This document shows, piece by piece, positions 25,660 to 33,734 of a stretch of DNA of 35,977 bases; within the stretch, counting starts at the first letter, position 1; each line of letters starts with the position of its first letter. Position numbers and translations under genes: made by a program. The notes under the pieces are model-generated. The model made no database searches, was not told the DNA's origin, and saw only the letters and a program-made list of their open reading frames with translations. The DNA is taken from contig JAIEPU010000240.1 of assembly GCA_019748235.1 (NCBI GenBank), positions 1-35,977 on the forward strand, written 5' to 3'. The DNA comes from a bacterium. GTDB taxonomy: Bacteria; Planctomycetota; Planctomycetia; Kolteriales; Kolteriaceae.

Positions 25660-26195
25660 CACCAGATGCCTCTGGCCTTTCGCTGCCGCTTGTAGATTTC
25701 ACGGATTCTTCCCCATTCCTCGTCATATCGACCATCTCGAAGATCTGGAAACGTCCATTCAAATGGCTGATAGCGACCCTGTCCGAAACGGGAGGTCAGA
25801 TCGGCATAAACTCCATCCGTCAGATAAATCTTTTGCCCGGCAGCCTTCATCGATGCCAATACGATCTTGTTGTGATCCAAATAGCCGACATCGAGATTCA
25901 CTCGTCTTCCCTTCGCCCCTCTCAGTTCATCTTCGATGCGATTACATTTATGCTTAGCCGCCGGCAAAAACTCCGGAGAGACCAACTCCAAGTGCGACAC
26001 AATCCGTCGGTGAAGTCCGGTCCCCATTTCCTCGTCATAGAAATGGGTCGTATCGAACGGATGGTCCGGCCCCTCAAAGTCGATCTCGCCCCACTCGTTC
26101 GTGAGATTCCGCTTCGCTTGATCGAGAGCGTCCTCATCTTTCCAAAGAATGGCGATGAAAACCTTCACAGGCTCGACATCTGTTGGCTCAGCCAT
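25659..26195 (-). CDS. DUF4416 family protein
   Basis: A 178-residue cytoplasmic protein matching the DUF4416 pattern: P-V-K-V-F-I-A-I-L near the start, T-T-H-F-Y-D-E-E-M-G-T-G-L-H-R, R-R-V-N-L-D-V-G-Y-L in the middle, and I-Y-L-T-D-G-V-Y-A-D-L-T followed by W-T-F-P-D-L near the end. No signal or membrane segment is seen. The biochemical function of the family is not established as far as I know. It overlaps the acetyltransferase gene by eight bases upstream and the glycosylase by one base downstream, so it is co-translated with both. GGGGGA lies five bases before the ATG. The recurring conserved acidic and aromatic residues suggest an enzyme or nucleotide-binding role, which is speculation. 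Confidence 0.85.
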   Translation of the reverse strand: MAEPTDVEPVKVFIAILWKDEDALDQAKRNLTNEWGEIDFEGPDHPFDTTHFYDEEMGTGLHRRIVSHLELVSPEFLPAAKHKCNRIEDELRGAKGRRVNLDVGYLDHNKIVLASMKAAGQKIYLTDGVYADLTSRFGQGRYQPFEWTFPDLRDGRYDEEWGRIREIYKRQRKARGIW

Positions 26196-27009
26196 GAATG
26201 TCCCCCCGCGCGTGGAGAATCCTTAAAGCGCGATCCACGATGACTGGACTGAGCCCGAACTCAGATTGAATGCTCTTGGAAAGTTCTTCGAGGGGAATCT
26301 CACGCTTCGAGAGCTTTTCTCGCGATCGACTTTGTAATCGGCGATCTTGAAGATACCGCTGTACGTTCCCGTCCACTCGGGTCAGAACAGGGTAGTGCAT
26401 CATATCCCAATCGAACGATGCATCCCACGCGCGCATGAACTCGGCTGTTTCAGCGGGTGCGGTTTTGAACGAGAGGCGATGGACCGTTCGGCCATGACTC
26501 ACCGTTGACAGTGAAAGGCGTTCCCCGTCAGTTGGTGCAAGGATGAGCTCATTGAACGATGTCTGTCTGAATTGCGGCTCTTGTATCAACGGTAACGGAT
26601 CTGTGATCAAATACCCAGGATCAACGAGATGCGGCATCCCATCGATCCAAACGACAAGGGCTGCATGAGTATCAAGGCCGTAGGGGCGATCGGCAAGTAT
26701 CGGTTCCGCTTCGACTCCTAGAGCTCGCACCAAGTGAAGTAGCGTCGCCGTCAATGAAAAGCAGGTCCCCCCGGCTCCCCATGCGATATGCTCATCGAGC
26801 ACGTTCTGAGGAAGACGATAGGTCGGCCTGCCAACTTCTGCGTGCCTGACAATCTTAGTGAGGTTTTCATACGGAAGCCGAGCGAACGCCCGCGCCACAT
26901 TGGCGACGTCCTTCGCGGGATCACCCGTCCGCACGATGTGGAAGTGGTCGAGAAACTGACGAAGAAGTGGAGTCTGACCGTTTGGAGTATCAAGCGGATT
27001 CGCTGACAT
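26188..27009 (-). CDS. Arylamine N-acetyltransferase-like protein
   Basis: A 273-residue member of the NAT/transglutaminase-like fold. The catalytic triad is complete: Cys83 (G-A-G-G-T-C-F-S-L), His115 (L-D-T-H-A-A-L-V) and Asp130 (H-L-V-D-P-G-Y). Classical NATs transfer acetyl from acetyl-CoA to aromatic amines and hydrazines. The usual R-G-G-x-C-x-E around the cysteine is changed here to G-A-G-G-T-C-F-S, and the C-terminal half is divergent, so the substrate may differ. It has the strongest Shine-Dalgarno I saw in the window (AAGGAGG, seven-base spacer), suggesting high translation. It follows the YhaN-like gene by 45 bases and overlaps the DUF4416 gene by eight. Confidence 0.88.
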   Translation of the reverse strand: MSANPLDTPNGQTPLLRQFLDHFHIVRTGDPAKDVANVARAFARLPYENLTKIVRHAEVGRPTYRLPQNVLDEHIAWGAGGTCFSLTATLLHLVRALGVEAEPILADRPYGLDTHAALVVWIDGMPHLVDPGYLITDPLPLIQEPQFRQTSFNELILAPTDGERLSLSTVSHGRTVHRLSFKTAPAETAEFMRAWDASFDWDMMHYPVLTRVDGNVQRYLQDRRLQSRSREKLSKREIPLEELSKSIQSEFGLSPVIVDRALRILHARGDIHG

Positions 27010-27016
27010 CGACGAT

Positions 27017-27023
27017 CCTCCTT
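27017..27023 (-). promoter_or_regulatory. Near-perfect ribosome binding site of the NAT-like gene
   Basis: AAGGAGG on the minus strand with a seven-base spacer to ATG 27009. Most other genes here have shorter or worse-spaced sites. Confidence 0.6.
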
Positions 27024-27054
27024 TCTCTCCGATTCGTTTCCATTTCCCGACAGA

Positions 27055-30000
27055 TCAACCGGCCGCGACAGGATCATAACGGGACGCGGATTGATCCATT
27101 GGTCCGGGCAACTCATGAACGAACAGCACGTCGGGATCAAGGTTCGCTTGGGCAAGCTCGACAAGATGTCGGTGATGAGTGAAGAACATTACCTGGGTTC
27201 CACTCGACAAATCAGCCAAGACCTTGAGAGCCGCGACCGAGCGATCGTCGTCAAAGTTGACGAGGATATCATCCACGATAAAAGGAAGGGGCTCGTGCTG
27301 AGCGATATACAGTTCCATGCTTGCCATTCGAAGGGCAAGGTAGAGTTGATCAGCCGTTCCTTCGCTCATGGCGGGGATCGCCACTGCTTCTCGCCGTCCC
27401 ACGCGATGGCCGACAAGAAGAGCTTGGCCGTTCGCATCGTAATCCACTTCGAGTGATTCGAACGATCCGAGCGTCAGTTCGCGGAAGAGTTCACTCGCGC
27501 GTCTGAGGACCGGCCCCTCATTTTCACGACGATATCGTTCGATCGCTCGCTCCAAAACGCCGCACGCCATCTTTAGACGGACATACTTCGCCGCATCTTG
27601 TTTTAATTCCGCCAGCCGGCACTGCATGTCCTCGGCAAGTCGAGCCGTCCGATCATTGCCATCGATTTGCCTGAGTTGCCGTTCGAGATCACCCATTCGG
27701 CGGTGAGCCGCATCCCGTTCCTCCTCGATCCGCTTCAACTCTTCGATCGCTTGAGCGTGCTCTCGTTCGACGGTGTCCAACTCCACCCGTCGAATGGCTT
27801 CGAGGAACTCCAAGGTTGACTGCCCAGAGGCGAGTCGGCCAAGTTGTTGATTCAGAGAGGAACGCTCGAGTTCCAACTGCTTCAAACGATCCGACTTATT
27901 CATTACCTCAGCGACTTCGTCCTCAAGAGTCACACGAGCTTCTTCAAGAAAAAGCCGCATCATGGCGTCAAGGGATTCTCGCCTCTCTTGAAATTCACCA
28001 AGGCGTGTCCTTCTCTGGACCTGCTGCTCCTCGAGGTTAGTTCTCCTCGCGTGCGATTCACGATCAATCTTTAGGCGTTCGTTCAAACGGAGAACAATAT
28101 CGGACGGATGAAGCGATGAGAGATCCCTGGCGACCTTCGCAGCCAGCTCCGATACTCGCTCCGTAAACTCGACGGCATCGCGATCGATCTCGGCCAAACG
28201 TTTCGATAGCTCGTTACGATCTCTGACCTTTGACCAGAGCTCGCGATAGCCTCGCAAGACTTCGCTCGCTTCGGCGGGAGAGGTGGATTGCGACAATCGC
28301 AGAAGCTTTACCGATTCGCACCAAGCCTTCTGCCAGGCATCGAATTCGTTTTGCAAACGGTCGAAGTGCTTTTGTGCTACCGATAACTCTTCCTCACATT
28401 CACGCCTGTCTTTCTGAAGGCGATCCCGCAGAGTTTGCCGATCACGCTGCTCACGAAGAATGAGCTCTCCCGTTTCGACCAGTTCACCAAGTGTTTGCGT
28501 AATTCCGCTTGATCCTTCCAAGCATTCCAAATCACGAAGAACTCTAAGGAATGATTGACGATGAGACTCACAATGGTCCTGAAAGGAATCTCTCTCCCGC
28601 TTTCGATCCGCAAGTTGATGAGCCGAATCTCGAGCGGACAATACTGTTTTGATCCACGCTTTCATTTCTCTTCGACCGGCCGGTTGAATGGCGGCAGCTT
28701 CCCACAACTTATTCCAACGCGACACGATCGCGTTCGTTTCGTCTTCGACAGATGCTCGCTTGGATCTTGCTTCCTCGAGCGATTTCAGAAGAGTCTCAAG
28801 CTGAGCGTGAAGACCGGCCAGATGGGTGATGGATTCCGCTTCATGGCGGAGTCGATCCGCATAATGATCAGAGGTCCGAATCCGCTCTTCGAATTGATCG
28901 ATGGCCTCAACTTGTTCGGGTGGCTCGCCATCGCGCCAAGCTCGCTTTATGACTTTCCAAAACTCGTCTCGATGTTGACGTAATCGGTGAAGCTCATCTT
29001 CGGTGGGTGACTCCGTCCCTCGATTCTGTCGAGCGATTTCCTCTTCAAGCAGTTTCCGCCGGTTTTCGAACTCCTGAATCTTCGTGTCAAACTGGGTACG
29101 GCGTTCCTTCAGCCCCGCGCCGCTCTCCTCGAGATCTTCAATCGATTCCAACGTGGGGAGTGGGAGTAGGAGCAATTCATCGATCGAACCTTTCCAGTAC
29201 TTCCACGTATCGATTTCGCGGCGAAGGATAAGTTCTTGCTTCGCACAGCGATCCTCAAATTCAGCAGAGCGAGCATCAACATCCCCCAAACGACGAACTC
29301 GGACGATGAGGAGGGATAATTCCCGCACGTCTCTGCTCGGACCAAGTAACTCTTCCTCTCGCTCAACCTTCATGAGTTTGCGGGAGAGAGTGTCAACCTC
29401 CGCTGTTTTCTGTTCGATAAGATTGATGAGTCGCTCGTGTTCTCGAAAGAGCTTTTCGAGCTTGGCCTGGTCGACGACTGCGAGTTCCGAGAGTGGAGAT
29501 TCTGATGGATCGTCCGTCCTTAGTTGTTTGAGAAGATCATCTACCTCTTCCGACAATCGTGATTCGCGGTCGGCAAGGGACCGCCGATCTCGCGCGGCTT
29601 TCAGATGGCTGCCATGATCCTGATGGATCTGTTCGATCAATGCTTCATGGAGCAAGAGTTCCGAATTGACAGCAATCGATTGCTCCGCTGTCCTTAGCTC
29701 TACGAGTTCAGTTTCAAGTCCTTCGATTTGATTCCGAACCAATTCTCGGTCCTTGCGGGTCTCGCGGAAGCGATCCCGAAAATCATCCGGCAATCGGACG
29801 ACGTCACCTAATTCTCGCATTAATGCCTCGAGCTCCGCGTGACGCGCGGCCAAGGGGACTGCCTCTCGAATGGACTCCCATTTCCGAATCTGGCTCTGTC
29901 GTTCCGCCCATCGATGGACAAGAGCGTCCCGTCTTGCTTCCTCGGCTCGTAACGCACTGTCGAGTTCCACCCATTCCTGACTTTTGCCACCCTCCTCGGT

Positions 30001-30591
30001 CACCAGTTTTCGAACAGTGGTGATGGCGTCAAGAGATTGATTGATTCGCGGCTTCTTCCCGCGTACCAGGAACAAGGCCTCCGCTTGATTGTGGAGTTCC
30101 TCACGAACGCGGCGAAGATGCGCCAGTCCGGCGCCGGCGGCGAAGAGAAGTTGCCCCACCTCTCCCTGTCCACGAAGAAGCTCCTGTCCCCCTTCGATCA
30201 GCGTTTGATGGCTGAGACCGAACATCGTCTGAAAGATTTTGCGGTCGATGTTTCCGCAAAAGCGTTGAAGTTCCGCCTCTGGAATCATTCGCACATCGTT
30301 CGCGTCGCGCAGAGTCTCTTTCTGTCCCTTTCGTCTGGTGATTCCCAGTTCTTCGCCTGTCGAAAGTCTGAGCGAAGCGGAAAGTCTCGGTTGTTGGCCG
30401 AGCCGAAGTGTCGCCTCTGCTTTTCGATGGGGAATGCCGAAGAGAAGTTGCTCGATGCCGCGAAGAGTGGAACTCTTTCCCGCTTCATTCGGACCATAGA
30501 TGAGATGCAGACCTTCCTGTCCACCGCTGAGGGAAAGGGACATATCCTTAAACGGCCCAAACTCCTCCATCCGGAACTCGATAAACCTCAT
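27055..30591 (-). CDS. YhaN-like AAA ATPase (Rad50/SbcC-type)
   Basis: A 1178-residue ABC-type ATPase of the SMC/Rad50 superfamily, YhaN subgroup. The N-terminal lobe holds Walker A, G-P-N-E-A-G-K-S at 33-40, in the F-G-P-F-K-D ... L-I-Y-G-P-N context. Residues from about 170 to 1040 are mostly charged coiled coil. The C-terminal lobe has the signature M-S-E-G-T-A-D-Q-L-Y-L-A-L-R (1075-1088), Walker B P-F-I-V-D-D-I-L (about 1103-1110) and the switch His in F-F-T-H-H-R. No C-x-x-C zinc hook is seen in the coiled coil, unlike Rad50/SbcC. It overlaps the YhaO-like nuclease gene by four bases (ATGA). The pair probably forms an ATP-driven DNA end-processing complex. Confidence 0.93.
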   Translation of the reverse strand: MRFIEFRMEEFGPFKDMSLSLSGGQEGLHLIYGPNEAGKSSTLRGIEQLLFGIPHRKAEATLRLGQQPRLSASLRLSTGEELGITRRKGQKETLRDANDVRMIPEAELQRFCGNIDRKIFQTMFGLSHQTLIEGGQELLRGQGEVGQLLFAAGAGLAHLRRVREELHNQAEALFLVRGKKPRINQSLDAITTVRKLVTEEGGKSQEWVELDSALRAEEARRDALVHRWAERQSQIRKWESIREAVPLAARHAELEALMRELGDVVRLPDDFRDRFRETRKDRELVRNQIEGLETELVELRTAEQSIAVNSELLLHEALIEQIHQDHGSHLKAARDRRSLADRESRLSEEVDDLLKQLRTDDPSESPLSELAVVDQAKLEKLFREHERLINLIEQKTAEVDTLSRKLMKVEREEELLGPSRDVRELSLLIVRVRRLGDVDARSAEFEDRCAKQELILRREIDTWKYWKGSIDELLLLPLPTLESIEDLEESGAGLKERRTQFDTKIQEFENRRKLLEEEIARQNRGTESPTEDELHRLRQHRDEFWKVIKRAWRDGEPPEQVEAIDQFEERIRTSDHYADRLRHEAESITHLAGLHAQLETLLKSLEEARSKRASVEDETNAIVSRWNKLWEAAAIQPAGRREMKAWIKTVLSARDSAHQLADRKRERDSFQDHCESHRQSFLRVLRDLECLEGSSGITQTLGELVETGELILREQRDRQTLRDRLQKDRRECEEELSVAQKHFDRLQNEFDAWQKAWCESVKLLRLSQSTSPAEASEVLRGYRELWSKVRDRNELSKRLAEIDRDAVEFTERVSELAAKVARDLSSLHPSDIVLRLNERLKIDRESHARRTNLEEQQVQRRTRLGEFQERRESLDAMMRLFLEEARVTLEDEVAEVMNKSDRLKQLELERSSLNQQLGRLASGQSTLEFLEAIRRVELDTVEREHAQAIEELKRIEEERDAAHRRMGDLERQLRQIDGNDRTARLAEDMQCRLAELKQDAAKYVRLKMACGVLERAIERYRRENEGPVLRRASELFRELTLGSFESLEVDYDANGQALLVGHRVGRREAVAIPAMSEGTADQLYLALRMASMELYIAQHEPLPFIVDDILVNFDDDRSVAALKVLADLSSGTQVMFFTHHRHLVELAQANLDPDVLFVHELPGPMDQSASRYDPVAAG

Positions 30592-31850
30592 CGACGGTCC
30601 TCCCGTCGATCAAGCAATCGATCGAGGAGCAGAGGCCCCACATCGTCGAGCGCCTCGCGGAGCCAATCTTCTCCCAATTCCTCGCCCGTCAGATCATTCA
30701 CTCGAAATTCCGGCGGGAGCCGTCTCAGGAAATCGATGATGTTGGCAGACTGCAAAAGCACGTTCCATTCGTCGGAGTTCGAGCGAATCTCGTCGAGTTC
30801 CTGCATCAACAGGTGAATCGGCCCGCCGTCGTCCGATGATTGAGAAGCATCGGGCGAACGAATCCGCCACTTCACACTTTCGACCCAAAGTGAGCCTCCC
30901 GAAATCTGTGTCGCTTGTGATCGGATTTCACTGAGCCAATGCTCAATATCTCCGTTGAGCGAGGAAGATTCTCCCCCAACAATTATTCGAAACACGGTCG
31001 TCATTCCATCGACCTCTTGGCAAAGAGAACCGAGCGCGGACTGGATCCGCTGGAACAAATCCTCCTCGCGATCATCTGTCGTGACGCCAAGTTGGACGAC
31101 TTCCCAGCGCGCGACTGCCAGCGAACGAAACTCTGTGGACACCTGACTGCGATCGTCCACGGCAACCAACATACAACCCTTGGAACCAGTTTCTCGAATA
31201 TGGCGACCTTGAGTGTTTCCCGGAAAGATGATGAGTGGATCCGAGTGTAGAATCTCACGCTTGTGGATGTGACCGAGTGCCCAGTAATCGTAACCTCTCC
31301 GCCCAAGACTATCGATCTTGCATGGTGCGTACGCCGCGTGCCCTTCCTTCCCTTCCGCACATGTATGAAGCAGCCCCAGGTTGAACATTCCCGGAATTGC
31401 GTCTGGATAGCTTTGCGACAAGTCTTCGACAACCGCCGGGCGAGCAAAGCTCTGACCGTGAATAGCAGCACCAAGATTGTCGAAACAAATTGTCTCGGGC
31501 TTATCCGCGCGCAGAAAACGAACGTGATCGGGAAGTCGAAGAGACTTGGTCATTTTGCTTGCGGCATCGTGGTTGCCCGCAATCATAACCACTGGGATGT
31601 TCGCATCCCGCAAGCGAGTCATTTCCTTGATGAAGAAGAAGCCGGTATTGTAGTCCTTCCAATCACCGTCATAAAGATCCCCCGCGATAACGACGAAATC
31701 GACTCGTTCGGTGATCGCGAGATCCACCAGATTCACGAGCGCGCGCCGAGTGGCGAGCCGCAATTCATCGACAGGAGCACCTTCGTAGCGTTCGAGCATC
31801 CGAAGCGGGCTGTCGAGATGCAGGTCGGCGGCATGAAGGAATTTGATCAA
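30588..31850 (-). CDS. YhaO-like DNA repair exonuclease (metallophosphoesterase)
   Basis: A 420-residue calcineurin-type phosphoesterase related to SbcD/Mre11. Metal-binding motifs in order: D-L-H-L-D at 9-13, G-D-L-Y-D at 57-61, G-N-H-D at 92-95, His162 (L-L-H-T-C), and G-H-I-H at 193-196. The C-terminal 200 residues are acidic and probably contact the ATPase partner encoded next. Family knowledge: Mre11/SbcD-like nucleases cut hairpins and process double-strand ends with their Rad50/SbcC partner. The start is TTG at 31850; an in-frame TGA lies two codons upstream and the conserved F-L-H-A-A-D-L begins at residue 4, so no other start fits. GAGG lies ten bases upstream. Confidence 0.93.
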   Translation of the reverse strand: MIKFLHAADLHLDSPLRMLERYEGAPVDELRLATRRALVNLVDLAITERVDFVVIAGDLYDGDWKDYNTGFFFIKEMTRLRDANIPVVMIAGNHDAASKMTKSLRLPDHVRFLRADKPETICFDNLGAAIHGQSFARPAVVEDLSQSYPDAIPGMFNLGLLHTCAEGKEGHAAYAPCKIDSLGRRGYDYWALGHIHKREILHSDPLIIFPGNTQGRHIRETGSKGCMLVAVDDRSQVSTEFRSLAVARWEVVQLGVTTDDREEDLFQRIQSALGSLCQEVDGMTTVFRIIVGGESSSLNGDIEHWLSEIRSQATQISGGSLWVESVKWRIRSPDASQSSDDGGPIHLLMQELDEIRSNSDEWNVLLQSANIIDFLRRLPPEFRVNDLTGEELGEDWLREALDDVGPLLLDRLLDRREDRR

Positions 31851-32070
31851 CCGTCATTATCCTCAGAACAATGCTGGAATAGGTTCGCCCGTCGCCATTC
31901 TCATTCTTCGCGACCATCTCGGACGAACAGCATGATGATCTGCTCTATTGCGGATCATTGTACACCAACGGGTCAATGAGGGGATGATCGCGGCAAACGA
32001 AAACGCCGACAGCAAAGGAGCTGCCGGCGTTCGTTGAATTTCAACTTTTCCTGCGGTAGCGATCGAAAGG
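31851..32070. other. Intergenic region upstream of the repair gene run
   Basis: This 220-bp stretch lies between the mutase gene and the YhaO-like gene, both on the minus strand. It contains the mutase terminator at 32002-32031. The rest, about 150 bases, should hold the promoter of the five-gene run. I found no convincing -35/-10 pair and no LexA-like box by eye. Confidence 0.4.
32002..32031 (-). terminator. Intrinsic terminator of the mutase gene
   Basis: A stem of AACGCCG and CAGC pairs with GCTG and CGGCGTT, with one mismatch and a six-base loop. On the minus strand it is followed by TTTTCGTTTG. It lies about 40 bases after the mutase stop. Confidence 0.75.
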
Positions 32071-33426
32071 CTAACCGACCGCAATCCGCCTGACCGCATG
32101 GCACAAGGAATCGGCTCTTTCGGGTGTCCGTGCTTCAGAGATGACTCGAACGATCGGTTCGGTATTGCTTCCACGAAGCTGAACCCAGCCGTCTTCAAAA
32201 TCGACCCGAACTCCGTCCTCGCGATTGACCGAGCCTTCTTTGAAATGCTCAGCCACCCGATCGAGTGTCTCTCCCAATCGAGGACGATCGACCGGAAACT
32301 TTTCCTTTCGGATCACGTATCGTGGAATCTCATCCACCAACACCGAGAGGGGCCGCTCGCGGAGGGCAAGCATTTCCAACGTCACTGCCATGCCGATCGC
32401 GCTATCTCGAATGTACCCGATTCGGGGATCGATGACGCCGCCGTTCCCTTCCCCACCGATGACCGCGTTCTCGGCAATCATGCGCTCGGCGACATGGACT
32501 TCCCCGACCTTGGTCCGAATCACCCGCGCGCCGGCATGACGAGCTGCGTCTTCTGAAATTCGGCTGGTGGAACCGTTGATCACCACAGGACCCATCTCTT
32601 GCGTCAGCCGATGCTTAATCGCCAGGGCAAGCGTATACTCCTCACCGATGTAGCGGGAGGTCTCATCCACAATCGCCAGGCGATCCGCATCAGGATCAGT
32701 GGCAAAGCCGACATCGGCAGAGTATTCCCGCACCGCGTGTGCAAGTCCTTTAAGATTTTCCTCGATCGGCTCGGGCTCGTGCTCGAATCGACCGTCCGCC
32801 TCTCCCCCCAACACTCGAATATCACAGCCGAGCGCTTCGAGGAGTCGCGGCCCAAAGGCACTTCCCGAACCGTGATTGGCATCGAGCACCACCCGGAACT
32901 TTCGGCGACGAATCGCATTCACATCGACCGAGGCGAGAACCGCTTCCAAGTGGGGACGATGAGGATCATCGATGACTTCAACACTTGGAACACGCTTCCA
33001 GTCGACGAAAGAAAATCGGCGCTCATTGTAATTCTTCGCGATCTGAGCTCCGGCCTCCGGGCTCACAACAAAACCCTCCGCGCGAAACAGCTTCAGACCA
33101 TTCCAAGGCGGAGGATTGTGACTGGCGGTGATTTGAATGGCACCGGCCGCTCCAGATTTTTTCACGAAAAAGCCACAGGTCGGGGTAGCAGCAATCCCGA
33201 TGTCCTCGACTCGGCATCCGACCGATAACAACCCAGCGATGACGGCATGCTTGATCATCGGACCGGTGCTGCGACCATCCCTGCTGACAACCACTTTCTG
33301 ACCGATGAGTGGCGTTCCGTAAGCTGCGGCGAAGTCGGTAGCGATCTGAGGAGTGAAGTTCTCACCGATGATGCCACGAATGCCCGAAATACCCACGATC
33401 AAAGGGGTCGCGTTGCTGATCGACAT
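32071..33426 (-). CDS. glmM: Phosphoglucosamine/phosphomannomutase family protein (GlmM-like)
   Basis: A 451-residue alpha-D-phosphohexomutase. The phosphoserine loop is I-T-A-S-H-N-P with Ser102. The metal loop D-P-D-A-D-R has D244, D246 and D248, the sugar loop is G-E-G-N-G-G at 325-330, and the phosphate loop is R-G-S-N-T-E-P near the C-terminus. GlmM makes glucosamine-1-phosphate for peptidoglycan, lipopolysaccharide and other amino-sugar polymers. The sugar loop differs from the bacterial G-E-Q-S-G-H and resembles the archaeal-type enzymes, which can use mannose, glucose or glucosamine phosphates. The specificity is therefore open. A purine-rich GGGGA stretch precedes the ATG at 33426. 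It ends at a terminator and is probably transcribed alone. Confidence 0.9.
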   Translation of the reverse strand: MSISNATPLIVGISGIRGIIGENFTPQIATDFAAAYGTPLIGQKVVVSRDGRSTGPMIKHAVIAGLLSVGCRVEDIGIAATPTCGFFVKKSGAAGAIQITASHNPPPWNGLKLFRAEGFVVSPEAGAQIAKNYNERRFSFVDWKRVPSVEVIDDPHRPHLEAVLASVDVNAIRRRKFRVVLDANHGSGSAFGPRLLEALGCDIRVLGGEADGRFEHEPEPIEENLKGLAHAVREYSADVGFATDPDADRLAIVDETSRYIGEEYTLALAIKHRLTQEMGPVVINGSTSRISEDAARHAGARVIRTKVGEVHVAERMIAENAVIGGEGNGGVIDPRIGYIRDSAIGMAVTLEMLALRERPLSVLVDEIPRYVIRKEKFPVDRPRLGETLDRVAEHFKEGSVNREDGVRVDFEDGWVQLRGSNTEPIVRVISEARTPERADSLCHAVRRIAVG

Positions 33427-33734
33427 GAATTCCCCATCCCCTAAAATTCAAGATCCCTTCCGCAGTCCATTCGTTCGAGCGAAGACATCCGCGGAACGAT
33501 CGCGTCATCCATTGGCGATTCGGCGTAAACTTAGAACGATCGTAGTGATCGTATCGCTTGTACCGGATGTTCGCGACTGTTCCACTGCGGTAGGCGCATT
33601 AAACGTGATGCGTCGCCAGGGAAAAGGTCCAGCGAAGGGCCTTCGGACCCTCTCGCAGCACCTGAGAATGAATAGCTTAAACCTCCCTGCTGAGTTCGGT
33701 CGAAAGAGTCCGAGAAGAGGTGTGGGGAGCACAA
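33427..33734. other. Divergent intergenic region, 308 bp
   Basis: Located between the minus-strand mutase and the plus-strand export lipoprotein. It contains a small ACGATC/GATCGT dyad with a five-base spacer at 33536-33552. No gene, repeat family or clear promoter was recognised. Confidence 0.4.

Noticed and set aside
30037-30816. A 259-codon plus-strand frame opposite the YhaN/YhaO junction.
   Set aside because: The minus strand has conserved ATPase and nuclease motifs here and the plus-strand product is low-complexity Ser/Arg-rich.
31263-31979. A 238-codon plus-strand frame.
   Set aside because: It is antisense to the YhaO-like nuclease gene, which carries all metal-binding motifs.
33720-33734. 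A GTG start for the polysaccharide export lipoprotein.
   Set aside because: The ATG at 33735 has a well-spaced GGGAG site that overlaps the segment between the two codons.
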